From assembly GCA_029259605.1 (NCBI GenBank), contig JAJDEV010000005.1:1-48390 (forward strand): a stretch of DNA of 48,390 nt. The letters are read 5' to 3'. This DNA comes from Planctomycetota bacterium. Its GTDB lineage: Bacteria; Planctomycetota; UBA1135; GCA-002686595. A program made the position numbers and the translations under genes. Of this stretch, positions 34,872-45,808 are shown piece by piece (position 1 is the stretch's first letter; each line of letters opens with the position of its first letter). Under the pieces are notes generated by a model. It was not told the origin of the DNA, made no database searches, and worked only from the letters and a program-made list of their open reading frames with translations.

Positions 34872-36575
34872 ATGAAGCCTATCCAGCTCCTCCTTGCTCT
34901 TCCGCTCCTCGGCGCGCTTCCCGCCGCCCAGACCACGTACACCGTCCCCACCGACTTCTCCGCGATCCAATCCGCGATCAACGCGTCCGTCCACGGGGAC
35001 ACGATCCTCGTCGAGCCCGGCACGTACGACGAGTGGAACATCAAGACGAACGGCAAGCGGATCGTCATCCGTTCGACCGGCGGCGCGGCCGTCACGACGA
35101 TCGACGGAAACGACAACGACCGCGTCCTCTACTTCACGGGCGGTGAGACGGACGAGACCGTGCTCGATGGCTTCACGATCCGCGACGGCTACGCGCCGCA
35201 CACGGGCGGAACGGTCGGCGACGGCGGCGGCGGCATCCTCGTCGTCAACGCGTTCCCGACGATTCGGAACTGCGTGATCACGAGCTGCCGCGCGGACTTC
35301 GGACAGAGCGGTCCGAACCGCGGCGGGCACGGCGGCGGGCTCTACATCGTCGGCGGCGGACCGCTCATCGAGAACTGCCAGATCACGTCGAACAACGCGG
35401 GCGTCGGCGGCGCCGGCAACAACGGCGCGAACGGCAGCAACGGTGGCGTGTTCACTTCCCCCAAGAACGGCAACCCCGGCGGCACCGGTGGCACCGGCGG
35501 ACGCGGCGGCGGCATCTACATCGAGAACGCGTCGCCGACGATCGTGAACTGCTACATCGCGAACAACCGCGCCGGTCGCGGCGGCACCGGTGGTCGCGGC
35601 GGCAACGGAGGCAACGGTTGGGCCGGCGGTGCCGGCGCGAACGGCGGGCGCGGCGGCAACGGCGGTCGCGGCGGCGAAGGTGGCGCGATCTACGTCGCCT
35701 CGGGGAGCCCGACGATCGTGAACTCGACGCTCGTCTCCGATTGGCGCGGCGACGGCGGCTCCCCGGGCCAGGGCGGCAACGGCGGCAGCAGCGGCGGTGC
35801 GCACGGCGCTCCCGGTTCGATCGGTCCGAACGGAACGGTCGGTGGCATCGCGTCCGGCGCTACGACCGATTTGTTCAACTCGATCTCCTGGAGCCACCAG
35901 GGCACGCCGATCACGGGCGCGAACGCGCAGTACTGCAACCTGTCGGTCGCGCGCGCCGGCGCGGGCAACATCTCGGTCTGGCCCGCGCTGTCCGGCTACT
36001 CGCCCAACGCCGGCTCGCCCTGCATCGATGCGGGCAACGGCGCGCTCGTCCCGTCGTCGTCGCTCGCGGACCTCGACGGCAACCCGCGCTCGTTCGACGA
36101 TCCCTTCACGGCCAACACGGGCGCGGGTGATCCGGTTGACATCGGCTGCGCGGAGCGCGTCGGCGCGTACGTCATTCCGTACGGCTGCGGGAACGACGCG
36201 GGCAGCCTGACCCTCGCGAGCGGCGCACCGACGCCGGGCGCGACGCTCACGTTCCGCGTCCCGCGCGGCAACGTGCGCCTCGGCGAACGCGCGGCGCTGA
36301 TCGTCGGAACGGCCGACCTCGCCGGCTGCGGAACCAAGGTCGCCGGCGGCTACCTGCAGATCGACCTGACGCAGCCGTACTCGATCCTGATGAGCGCGCA
36401 GCTCGGCGCCCGTACGATCGACCTCGCGCTGCCGATCGACTCCTCCATCGTCGGTACATCGATGTTCGTGCAGGGGTTGTCGATCACCCAGCGGCGCACG
36501 CTCGCCGGCTCGGCAGGCGCGGCACCGTCGGCGTGGAAGCTGCACGAATCGATGCACCTCGTCGTCGGCCCCTGA
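34872..36575 (+). CDS. Secreted glycine-rich right-handed beta-helix protein
   Basis: 567 aa. Signal peptide MKPIQLLLALPLLGALPAAQ. Residues about 25-430 form a parallel beta-helix (pectate-lyase-like coil pattern: TIQSAI-type start FSAIQSAINASVHGDTILVE, then repeated ASPTIVNCYIANN and GSPTIVNSTLVSD words). It is interrupted by Gly/Asn-rich loops such as GGTGGRGGNGGNGW. The glycine-rich stretch (about 145-320) has near-repeats of GGxGG. Residues about 436-567 are a separate C-terminal domain beginning YGCGNDAGSL and ending MHLVVGP, shared with the FG-GAP protein at 45809. No catalytic residues are evident; a surface adhesin or structural protein is as likely as a polysaccharide lyase. Confidence 0.8.
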   Translation: MKPIQLLLALPLLGALPAAQTTYTVPTDFSAIQSAINASVHGDTILVEPGTYDEWNIKTNGKRIVIRSTGGAAVTTIDGNDNDRVLYFTGGETDETVLDGFTIRDGYAPHTGGTVGDGGGGILVVNAFPTIRNCVITSCRADFGQSGPNRGGHGGGLYIVGGGPLIENCQITSNNAGVGGAGNNGANGSNGGVFTSPKNGNPGGTGGTGGRGGGIYIENASPTIVNCYIANNRAGRGGTGGRGGNGGNGWAGGAGANGGRGGNGGRGGEGGAIYVASGSPTIVNSTLVSDWRGDGGSPGQGGNGGSSGGAHGAPGSIGPNGTVGGIASGATTDLFNSISWSHQGTPITGANAQYCNLSVARAGAGNISVWPALSGYSPNAGSPCIDAGNGALVPSSSLADLDGNPRSFDDPFTANTGAGDPVDIGCAERVGAYVIPYGCGNDAGSLTLASGAPTPGATLTFRVPRGNVRLGERAALIVGTADLAGCGTKVAGGYLQIDLTQPYSILMSAQLGARTIDLALPIDSSIVGTSMFVQGLSITQRRTLAGSAGAAPSAWKLHESMHLVVGP

Positions 36576-36614
36576 TCCCCCTTCAGGCTTCTGTGCGGCG
36601 CGTCGGCCTCTCGC

Positions 36615-37223
36615 TCAGGGGGAGTCCGGCGCGCCTTCTTCGTCGGTGCCCTCGAGCGCCCGCGTCAGCCAAGCGCGCGCGAAGCTCCACTCGCGCGCGA
36701 CCGTGCGCTCGGAGATACCGAGCGCTTCCGCAGTCTCCGCGACGGACAGCTCGGCGAAAAAGCGGCACTCGACGACCTGCGCGTGACGCGGCGCGAGTTC
36801 GCGCAGCTCCTCGAGCGCGCGGTCGAGCTCGACCAGGTCGACGCCCTCGTCCTCGTGTCGCGACTCCGGCTCCGACGTCAGCTCGACGCGCTTCCACGCC
36901 CCGCCGCGCTTCACCCGCCCGCGCGCGCGCGCGTGGTCGACGAGGATCTGCCGCATCGCGCGCGCCGCTGCGGCGAGGAAGTGGCGTCGATCCTCGAACC
37001 CGTCCGCTTCGCCCTCGAACAGCTTGAGCCACGCCTCGTTGAGCAGCGCCGTCGCCTGCAGCGTGTGGTTCGCGCGCTCGCCGGCCATCTGCCGATCGGC
37101 GATGCGATGCAGCTCGTCGTGCAGGAAGCGCAGCAGCTCGCTCGACGCTTCGCCGCCCTGGACGGCGGAAGCGCGTAGGAGGCGCGTCGCGAATCCGGTG
37201 CCTTCGTCGCTCGCGTTCGTCAC
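36615..37223 (-). CDS. ECF sigma factor (Sig-70_X6-like)
   Basis: 202 aa, no signal or membrane segment. Region 2: FLHDELHRIADRQMAGERA, HTLQATALLNEAWLKL, and FLAAAARAMRQILVDHARAR. Region 4: LRELAPRHAQVVECRFFAE then LSVAETAEALGISERTVAREWSFARAWL, a clear helix-turn-helix. The layout and the HTLQATALLNEAWLKL word fit the ECF group often encoded beside Ser/Thr kinases with TPR or WD40 domains, and such a kinase lies at 30796. No anti-sigma gene is adjacent. Control by phosphorylation is inference. Confidence 0.9.
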   Translation of the reverse strand: MTNASDEGTGFATRLLRASAVQGGEASSELLRFLHDELHRIADRQMAGERANHTLQATALLNEAWLKLFEGEADGFEDRRHFLAAAARAMRQILVDHARARGRVKRGGAWKRVELTSEPESRHEDEGVDLVELDRALEELRELAPRHAQVVECRFFAELSVAETAEALGISERTVAREWSFARAWLTRALEGTDEEGAPDSP

Positions 37224-37331
37224 CAGGTCACGTTACGCGCGCGGCTGGATTCGCGCGAGCACCGGATCGCGGAGCCGATCGTTCGGTTGCGTGGTGGGCC
37301 GGAGAGCGGAGCCAGCCGCTTCGGGAGCCCC

Positions 37332-37766
37332 TCACTTCGTCCGCCACTCGAAACGCTCGTCGGCGGTGTCGATCGGCAAGTCGAGCCGACGGAGCGACGT
37401 CATGCACATCTCGAGGTCCGCGACCTCCTCGACGTCGTGCGGGTAGTAGAGGTAACCGCACGATGGCGACGCGTAGGACCATGCCAGCTCGAACCGACCG
37501 AGGACGACGAGCCCGTTGCTCTCGCCGCTCCCCGAACTCGTCGCCGAGTCCGCGGGATCCAGCACCGTCCCTCCACTTCGCGAGACCCATTCGTACGTCG
37601 CGACATCCGGCCGCCCGTGCGTTTGGCTCGTGAACAGAAGCGCTCCCACGCAAGCCCCCTGACGAACCAACACGACTCTTCCGTCGCGCGCGATCTCGGT
37701 CGATGGGAACTCCACGCGCACACAAGCGGCGGTCACGGCGAGAAGCAACGCGAGAGCGACCTTCAT
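37332..37766 (-). CDS. Small predicted lipoprotein, unknown function
   Basis: 144 aa from ATG 37766. N-terminus MKVALALLLAVTAACVRVEF carries a hydrophobic core and a lipobox-like TAAC, so Cys15 is the likely lipidated residue. The rest is a small beta-rich domain with VLVRQGACVGALLFTSQ, a Thr/Ser/Gly-rich middle, and LAWSYASPSCGYLYYP. I do not recognise the family. The frame is open 26 residues further upstream, but that sequence is Arg/Ala-rich and would bury the signal. It lies downstream of the membrane protein gene and upstream of the ECF gene on the same strand. Confidence 0.6.
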   Translation of the reverse strand: MKVALALLLAVTAACVRVEFPSTEIARDGRVVLVRQGACVGALLFTSQTHGRPDVATYEWVSRSGGTVLDPADSATSSGSGESNGLVVLGRFELAWSYASPSCGYLYYPHDVEEVADLEMCMTSLRRLDLPIDTADERFEWRTK

Positions 37767-37847
37767 TCGAAGAGGGCCCACGGCATCAGCCCGTGGGGAT
37801 CTCAGCTTAGCACCGCGCGCTGAGGACGGGGTCGCCGCGCGCACGCC

Positions 37848-38264
37848 TCAGAGGCTGTCGATCAGAATCCAAGCGCTGATTGCCGCGATCGCCAGCGCAC
37901 CGATGCGGAACGCGCGGATCTCACCCGGCGTCGGTTGCGCGATCGTGGCCGAGGCGATGCGCCCGTAGGTCGATGGAAAGAGGGCGTAGACGACGCTCTT
38001 GATCGTCATGCCCCAGCCGAACAGCGTGATCATCAGCGCGGGCTGGACGGTCCAATCGTTGTGGCAGAGGACGGTGACGAGTCCGATCGGGAGCGTGGCG
38101 ATCGCGATCACGAACGGGGCGTACTCGACTCGACCGAGGTCGAGGAAGACCCGGCGCCAGAGGTTCGGGTGCGCCGCGTGGGACACACCGACGACCACGA
38201 AGATCGCTGCCATCAATTGGCGCACCAGTAGATGCAGGTCCAATTCGGTCATCGGGGTTTCCAT
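37848..38264 (-). CDS. Small four-helix membrane protein, unknown
   Basis: 138 aa with four predicted membrane helices: LLVRQLMAAIFVVVGVSHAA, FVIAIATLPIGLVTVLC, ALMITLFGWGMTIKSVVYALF (broken at its centre) and IGALAIAAISAWILI. Size and helix count recall DoxX-like or similar small membrane proteins, but no decisive motif is seen. It starts 12 nt after the HutD-family gene, so the two are probably co-transcribed. A second possible start is Met5 of METPMTEL. Confidence 0.65.
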   Translation of the reverse strand: METPMTELDLHLLVRQLMAAIFVVVGVSHAAHPNLWRRVFLDLGRVEYAPFVIAIATLPIGLVTVLCHNDWTVQPALMITLFGWGMTIKSVVYALFPSTYGRIASATIAQPTPGEIRAFRIGALAIAAISAWILIDSL

Positions 38265-38276
38265 ACAGGTCCTGGA

Positions 38277-38897
38277 TCAGAAGAGAGGATGCTCCTTGCC
38301 GAGCGTGACAATCAGGAGCTCGGACTCGCTCGGGCGTTCCGAACACTCGAGCACGCTTCCCGCCTGCACGTCTCGCAGCCAGAGCGAGTCGCCGACATCG
38401 AGATCGAACGCTCGCGAGTCGCCCGCGACGCGTGCCGTGCATCCGCCCGCGAGCATGTGGACGAACGCGTGCTCGGCGACAAGCGTGGTGCGGTAGTCCC
38501 GTGCGCCCGACTTGACGACCTCGATCTCGGCCTGCGCGCGGCCGGTGCGGAGCATGACGTTGAAGTCCGCGATCGGTCCGCATGGGAGCTCCGCGCTCGT
38601 CGGCCATCCTCCGTCGAAGCGATAGGGGTCGAGCCGCATCAGTCGCGCAGGCGGCGCGGCGCTCCCGTGATCGAGCAGGAGCTCGTCGCCGACCGTGACG
38701 ACCAGGATGCGCTCGAAGCCGGGCAGCGCGGAGAACGGGCCCGCCTCGTCGACCGGCGCGTTCGACAGGCGCCAGTCGAAGTCGCCGCGCTCGAAGCTCG
38801 CGTTCTCGGGCCAGACCGCGAACTCACGCGTCGTGCCGCGCCCGTTCTTCCACGGCACGCCCCGCACGTCGGCGCTCTTCAGGTGCATCGCTTCCAT
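38277..38897 (-). CDS. HutD/Ves-family cupin protein
   Basis: 206 aa. Seen: VPWKNGRGTTREFAVWPE and FDWRLSNAPVDEAGPFSALPGFERIL, the two signature blocks of the HutD/Ves family, followed by a double-cupin beta fold (ADFNVMLRTGRAQAEIEV, VHMLAGGCTARVAGDSRAF). Family members occur with histidine-utilisation genes or as E. coli Ves, and the biochemical role is not settled. No hut genes are here apart from the FGase-like protein 7 kb away, which is assigned to another cluster. It lies 39 nt downstream of the tRNA-Val gene on the same strand. Confidence 0.88.
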   Translation of the reverse strand: MEAMHLKSADVRGVPWKNGRGTTREFAVWPENASFERGDFDWRLSNAPVDEAGPFSALPGFERILVVTVGDELLLDHGSAAPPARLMRLDPYRFDGGWPTSAELPCGPIADFNVMLRTGRAQAEIEVVKSGARDYRTTLVAEHAFVHMLAGGCTARVAGDSRAFDLDVGDSLWLRDVQAGSVLECSERPSESELLIVTLGKEHPLF

Positions 38898-38936
38898 GGA
38901 CTTCGTCGTCTCACGTCAGCAACCGGGACTCGCGAG

Positions 38937-39012
38937 TGGTGGGCCACACTGGACTCGAACCAGTAACTTCCACGCTGTGAACATGGCACTCTACCAATTG
39001 AGTTAGTGGCCC
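38937..39012 (-). tRNA. tRNA-Val (anticodon CAC)
   Basis: 76-nt cloverleaf read on the minus strand: acceptor GGGCCAC/GTGGCCC, D arm ACTC/GAGT with AATTGGTA loop, anticodon stem CCATG/CGTGG with loop TTCACAG (anticodon CAC, codon GUG), variable loop AAGTT, T arm ACTGG/CCAGT with TTCGAGT, discriminator A and an encoded CCA. All stems pair except one G-T wobble in the anticodon stem. GUG is a major Val codon in this GC-rich DNA. Confidence 0.93.
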
Positions 39013-39017
39013 ACTCG

Positions 39018-39035
39018 CTTCCTCACAGCAGGAAG
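39018..39035 (-). terminator. Hairpin between the ECF sigma gene and tRNA-Val
   Basis: CTTCCT (39018-39023) pairs with AGGAAG (39030-39035) around a 6-nt loop. It lies downstream of the minus-strand ECF gene and 5 nt before the tRNA 5' end. It could end ECF transcription or mark the tRNA leader. It lacks a T-run. Confidence 0.35.
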
Positions 39036-39082
39036 GGGACGGAGGGTAGTCGCGGCAGCGTGTCCCGGCAAGAGGCCGCGCG

Positions 39083-39757
39083 CTATTTGGCGAGGCGTGC
39101 CTTGGTGAGTTCGCGCACGCGATTCTCGGCGCGGCGGAGGAGCATGCGGACGGCGTCCTCGGTGCGGCCTTCCATGTGTTCGCCGGCTTCGCGCAGGGTC
39201 ATGCCGCGGAAGAAGACGAGCGTGATCGCCTTCTTGTGATCGTCCGAGAGATCCTCGAGCGCCTCGTGCAGGATCTCGAACTCCTCGTCGCGTTGCACCT
39301 GACGGGTGACGGTCAGCTCCTCGCTCGGCGGGTCGTAGCGGCGACGCTCGCCCTCGCTGTCGGTCGCGCCCTCTTCGACGGAGCGCTCGCGCATCATGTC
39401 GCGCTTGCCCGCCGCGTAGTACTCGGCCTTGTCGCGGATCTTGTTGCGCAGGATCATCAGCAGCCAGCGCAGGAGCGAGCCCTCGCCGCGGTACTCGTAG
39501 CGCTGGAAGTCGCGCGCCGCCTCGCGGAACGTGGTCTGCGCGAGGTCGTCCGGCTCCTCCTTCGTGCGCAGCTTGGCACCGAGCGTCCGCTGGGCCGTCC
39601 GGACCATGCGGTCGTGGTAGCGTCCGAAGAGCTCGTTCAGCGCGTCGGAGTCTCCCCCCTGCGCGCGGTCGACGAGCTCGCGCACGGCGTCGGTGCGCAT
39701 CTCCTCGGGCAGGGCATCGGGGCGTTCGGCCGGCTGGATGTCTTTGTCGGGTTCCAT
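39083..39757 (-). CDS. ECF-type RNA polymerase sigma factor
   Basis: 224 aa from ATG 39757 (MEPDKDIQPAERP). Region 2: LNELFGRYHDRMVRTAQRTL, EEPDDLAQTTFREAARDF and LLRWLLMILRNKIRDKAEYY. Region 4: LEDLSDDHKKAITLVFFRGM and the helix-turn-helix MTLREAGEHMEGRTEDAVRMLLRRA. The linker (EEGATDSEGERRRYDPPSEE) is long and charged. The frame continues 39 residues upstream, but those are Arg/His/Pro-rich and precede the first plausible ATG. No anti-sigma gene is adjacent, so regulation is unknown. Confidence 0.9.
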   Translation of the reverse strand: MEPDKDIQPAERPDALPEEMRTDAVRELVDRAQGGDSDALNELFGRYHDRMVRTAQRTLGAKLRTKEEPDDLAQTTFREAARDFQRYEYRGEGSLLRWLLMILRNKIRDKAEYYAAGKRDMMRERSVEEGATDSEGERRRYDPPSEELTVTRQVQRDEEFEILHEALEDLSDDHKKAITLVFFRGMTLREAGEHMEGRTEDAVRMLLRRAENRVRELTKARLAK

Positions 39758-39936
39758 CGGGGCGGGGTGGGTCTTGGAGCGTTTCGCTCCATGGGCTCGT
39801 TCGGATGCAGGCGGCCTACGGAATTCGTCAGGCGCACACGAGTGCGAGTGCAAAAGTCGAACCGTGACCGACACAAACCGGCGGGAGCCCCTTCAGTCTC
39901 CCCGAATCCGAGGAGCGCGGGCGAGGAAAACGCTTC

Positions 39937-42532
<2,596 letters not shown>

Positions 42533-42619
42533 GGCGGGCTCCTCGTGTTCGGGGTCACGAGATAGACGTGCGGGCGCCGCGCGGGTTGCCGCTCACGTCG
42601 CGGCATTTCTCCATTTCGC

Positions 42620-44623
42620 TTGGAACGAGAACCGAGCGCGGTTGGAATCGGTCCGAACGACATCGTGAGCGACTTCTTGACCGAGATCCCGACGACCGGG
42701 AATGCATCCCTTCCGGCACCGGGCGAGTCGCCCGGCGATGCCGCATCCGACGCGGACCTTTCCACGCCGGCGAGCGACGCGCTCGCCTCCGTGATCGCGC
42801 GCACCTGGGGCATCCATCAGCTGCGCCCGCTCCAGCTCGAGGCGATGAACGCGAACCTCGCCGATCGCGACGTCGTGCTCGTGCTCCCGACCGGCGGCGG
42901 CAAGAGCCTGTGCTATCAAGCGCCGGCGCTCGTACGCGACGGCCTGACGATCGTCGTCAGCCCGCTCATCTCCTTGATGAAGGACCAGGTCGACGGGCTC
43001 GTCCAGAACGGCGTGGCGGCGGGCATGCTGACCAGCGTCCAGAGCTCGAGCGAGCTGCGTCACGTGTACGAGGAGCTCGAGGCACGCCGGCTCAAGCTGC
43101 TCTTCGTCGCGCCCGAGCGGCTGATGATGCCCGGCTTCCTCGACAAGCTCGTCGCGAACGGACTCGCGGCGGTCGCCGTCGACGAGGCGCACTGCATCAG
43201 TCACTGGGGCCACAACTTCCGGCCCGAGTACCGCCAGCTCGGGGAGCTCAAGGCGAAGAACCCGTCGCTGCCGGTGCACGCGTTCACCGCGACCGCCACC
43301 GCCACCGTGCGCGACGACATCGCGCTGCAGCTCGGGCTCATCGATCCCGCGGTGCTCGTCGGTCCGTGCGACCGGCCGAACCTCACCTATCGCGTGCAGT
43401 CGCGGCACGACGTCACGCGCCAGGTGCTCGACGTCGCCAAGCGCCACGAGGGGCAGGCCGGCATCGTGTACTGCATCTCGCGCAAGGAGGTCGAGCGGTT
43501 GGCGAAGGACCTCGCCGACGCCGGCGTCAAGAGCCTGCCTTATCACGCCGGTTTGTCGCCCGACCTGCGCCGCTCGACGCAGGAGCGCTTCCTCAACGAA
43601 GACGTCGACGTCGTGTGCGCGACCGTCGCGTTCGGCATGGGCATCGACCGCACCGACGTGCGCTTCGTCGTGCACGCCGCGCTGCCGAAGGGCGTCGAGC
43701 AGTACGGGCAGGAGACGGGGCGCGCGGGGCGCGACGGCCTGCCGTCCGAGTGCGTGCTCTTCTACTCGGGCACGGACTACTACAGCTGGAAGGGCCTGCT
43801 CGAGCGCGGGCACGCGGAGGCCGACAACAACTTCGGCGAAACGGCGGGCGAGGACGCGCTCGAGGCGTCGATCGCGCGCCTCGGTCGCATGGTCAGCTTC
43901 GCGACGCGGCCCATTTGCCGGCACCGCCAACTGGTCGAGTACTTCGGGCAGGAGTACGACGCCGCCGCCGATGGCTGCGGAGCGTGCGATGTCTGCCTGG
44001 GCGAGATTCGCGTCGAGCCCGAGTCCCAGGTCATCGCGCAGAAGATCCTGTCGTGCGTCGTGCGTTGCGAGCAGCGCTACGGAGCGCACCACGTCGCCTC
44101 CGTACTGCGCGGCGCGGCGACGGCCGGCATCCGCCAGGCGCGCCATGAGTCGCTTTCGACCTACGGCATCCTGAAGGACGCGACGGTGTCGCAGGTGCGC
44201 GGCTGGATCGATCAGCTCGTCGGGCTCGACCACCTGCGCGTCCAAGGCGATCGCTACCCGACGCTCTACCTCTCGCCGACCGGCGTCGAGGTCATGCGCG
44301 GCGAGCTCGACATCGAGCTGCTCGCGGTGGCGGCGGGGAAGAAGCGCAAGAAACGCACGGGGCCGGTGTTCGAGGAGGGCGAGACGCCGGACGAGGCGCT
44401 GTTCGAGAGCCTGCGCGAGCTGCGGCGCGAGATCGCCCGCGAGCGCGCCGTGCCTCCCTACGTCATCTTCAACGACCGCACGCTCGCCTCGCTCGCCTCG
44501 CGCAAGCCGAACACCGAGGCCGAGCTGCTCGATATCCGCGGCATCGGCGAGAAGAAGGCGGCCGACCTCGGCGAGGTCTTCCTGGCGCACATTGCCGAGC
44601 ATGTGCGCGCCGCGGCGGACTGA
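42620..44623 (+). CDS. recQ: ATP-dependent DNA helicase RecQ
   Basis: 3'-5' superfamily 2 helicase for recombination and fork repair. About 667 aa from TTG 42620; GTG 42665 (652 aa) is equally possible. Neither has a good ribosome-binding site, and the first 55 residues are not conserved. Seen: Q-motif region GIHQLRPLQLEAM, Walker A LPTGGGKSLCYQAP, DEAHCISHWGHNFRPEY, FTATAT, GIVYCISRKEVERLA, FGMGIDRTDVRFVVHAALPK in part, and QETGRAGRDG. Also seen: RQC zinc ligands (ICRHRQLVEYFG, CGACDVC), winged helix, and a C-terminal HRDC domain (PPYVIFNDRTLASLASRKP). It is divergent from the DUF669-like/ligA unit, so three DNA-metabolism genes sit together. Confidence 0.95.
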   Translation: MEREPSAVGIGPNDIVSDFLTEIPTTGNASLPAPGESPGDAASDADLSTPASDALASVIARTWGIHQLRPLQLEAMNANLADRDVVLVLPTGGGKSLCYQAPALVRDGLTIVVSPLISLMKDQVDGLVQNGVAAGMLTSVQSSSELRHVYEELEARRLKLLFVAPERLMMPGFLDKLVANGLAAVAVDEAHCISHWGHNFRPEYRQLGELKAKNPSLPVHAFTATATATVRDDIALQLGLIDPAVLVGPCDRPNLTYRVQSRHDVTRQVLDVAKRHEGQAGIVYCISRKEVERLAKDLADAGVKSLPYHAGLSPDLRRSTQERFLNEDVDVVCATVAFGMGIDRTDVRFVVHAALPKGVEQYGQETGRAGRDGLPSECVLFYSGTDYYSWKGLLERGHAEADNNFGETAGEDALEASIARLGRMVSFATRPICRHRQLVEYFGQEYDAAADGCGACDVCLGEIRVEPESQVIAQKILSCVVRCEQRYGAHHVASVLRGAATAGIRQARHESLSTYGILKDATVSQVRGWIDQLVGLDHLRVQGDRYPTLYLSPTGVEVMRGELDIELLAVAAGKKRKKRTGPVFEEGETPDEALFESLRELRREIARERAVPPYVIFNDRTLASLASRKPNTEAELLDIRGIGEKKAADLGEVFLAHIAEHVRAAAD

Positions 44624-44632
44624 GCGCGCGGT

Positions 44633-44638
44633 TACGAT
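44633..44638 (+). promoter_or_regulatory. Putative -10 element (TACGAT) close to a start codon
   Basis: TACGAT lies 10 nt after the recQ stop and ends 7 nt before ATG 44646, predicting a leaderless mRNA for the next gene. No convincing -35. Confidence 0.3.
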
Positions 44639-44645
44639 AGGCGCG

Positions 44646-45773
44646 ATGGGATCCTGGCAGACTCCCGCGCTCGTGCTCGCTCTCGCAACGCTCTCGTCCG
44701 CCCAAGAGGAGGCGGACACCGCGGGCGCGCAGGAAGCGCCGCCGACCGCGGACACGCGGCGCGTGATCACCGGCAAGGCGTACGGCGACACGCTCGGGTT
44801 CTCGACCGTGCAGACGAACTGGACGCTCGAGAACGCGATCGTCGACGCGTCGCCGCGCACGGCGCTCATCTTCTACGACAAGGTCGGAGCGCACCGCGGG
44901 ACGACGCTCCGCAACGTGTTGATTCGCGTCGCGCCGGGGACGCTCGCGCTCGATCGTTCGTACTGGGCGCTGCGTGGCTACGACATGATCGACACGCTGT
45001 TCGACCACGTGGAGATCACGGGGTTCGGCGTCGTCACCGACAAGCACGACGAGGGGCACGCGATCTACGTGAACCCGGCGGGCGACTTCACGCTCGTCGA
45101 CTCGTACATCCACCACAACGGCGGGCAGGGGTTGCAGCTCGTCAACCGGCCGAAGGAAACGACCATGGGCAAGGGGCCCATGCCCGGCACGGTCCGCGTC
45201 GTGCGCACGCGCTTCGTCGAGAACGGCTTCAATCCGAACCGCGGCGCGTTCCAGGTTTCGATCTTCGGCACGGGGCAGGATGTCGTGCTCGAGGACGTCG
45301 AGATCGTCGCCGGCTTCGATGCAACGGAGTGGCCGAAGGGGCAAACGGGCGGCGGCATCGTCATCGAGGCCGAGCCGTATCTCCCCGGTCGCAAGGACCC
45401 ATGGTGGCGCCCGGACGACCCGCCCGCGGACTTCGTGCCGCCGTTCACGCAGGGCGTCACGACGCTGACGCGCGTCACCGTGCGCCAGCGCGACCCCGAC
45501 CGCGCGCTGATCCAGATCAAGGGCTGCGCCGAGCTGATCGTGCGCGACTGCACATTCGAAGCGGTCGACGCCGAGGGCGCCAAGGCCGGGAGCGCGCATG
45601 CGCGCATCGAGCTCGACGCGCCGAGCAAGGCCGGACGCTCGAGCGGACGCATCGTGTGGCAGGGCAACCACGGGAACGCCGAGGTCTACCGCGAGGGCAA
45701 ACGCATCGGTCGCGCGTGTGAGGACTTCGTTATCGAGCCAGAAGGCAAACACCCGGACGACGCTTCGCGCTAA
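44646..45773 (+). CDS. Secreted right-handed beta-helix protein
   Basis: 375 aa with a signal peptide (MGSWQTPALVLALATLSSAQ). The body shows the turn-by-turn pattern of a parallel beta-helix: LENAIVDASPRTALIFYD, TTLRNVLIRVAPGTLAL, DHVEITGFGVVTDKHDEGH, FTLVDSYIHHNGGQGLQLV, VVRTRFVENGF and LIVRDCTFEAV. Such folds occur in polysaccharide lyases, epimerases and adhesins. No lyase-specific catalytic set is recognised. It has no LVVG-type C-terminal domain, unlike its neighbour. The frame is open to 44592 inside recQ, but the ATG at 44646 precedes the signal peptide. Confidence 0.78.
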   Translation: MGSWQTPALVLALATLSSAQEEADTAGAQEAPPTADTRRVITGKAYGDTLGFSTVQTNWTLENAIVDASPRTALIFYDKVGAHRGTTLRNVLIRVAPGTLALDRSYWALRGYDMIDTLFDHVEITGFGVVTDKHDEGHAIYVNPAGDFTLVDSYIHHNGGQGLQLVNRPKETTMGKGPMPGTVRVVRTRFVENGFNPNRGAFQVSIFGTGQDVVLEDVEIVAGFDATEWPKGQTGGGIVIEAEPYLPGRKDPWWRPDDPPADFVPPFTQGVTTLTRVTVRQRDPDRALIQIKGCAELIVRDCTFEAVDAEGAKAGSAHARIELDAPSKAGRSSGRIVWQGNHGNAEVYREGKRIGRACEDFVIEPEGKHPDDASR

Positions 45774-45808
45774 GGTCGACACGTCCCGCGTCGGCCCAAC
45801 CTCCCGCA

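Noticed and set aside
38937..39012. tRNA-His (GTG) on the plus strand
   Set aside because: The conserved TTCGAGT T-loop, D-loop AATTGGTA and 3' CCA are only in order on the minus strand, where the anticodon is CAC (Val).
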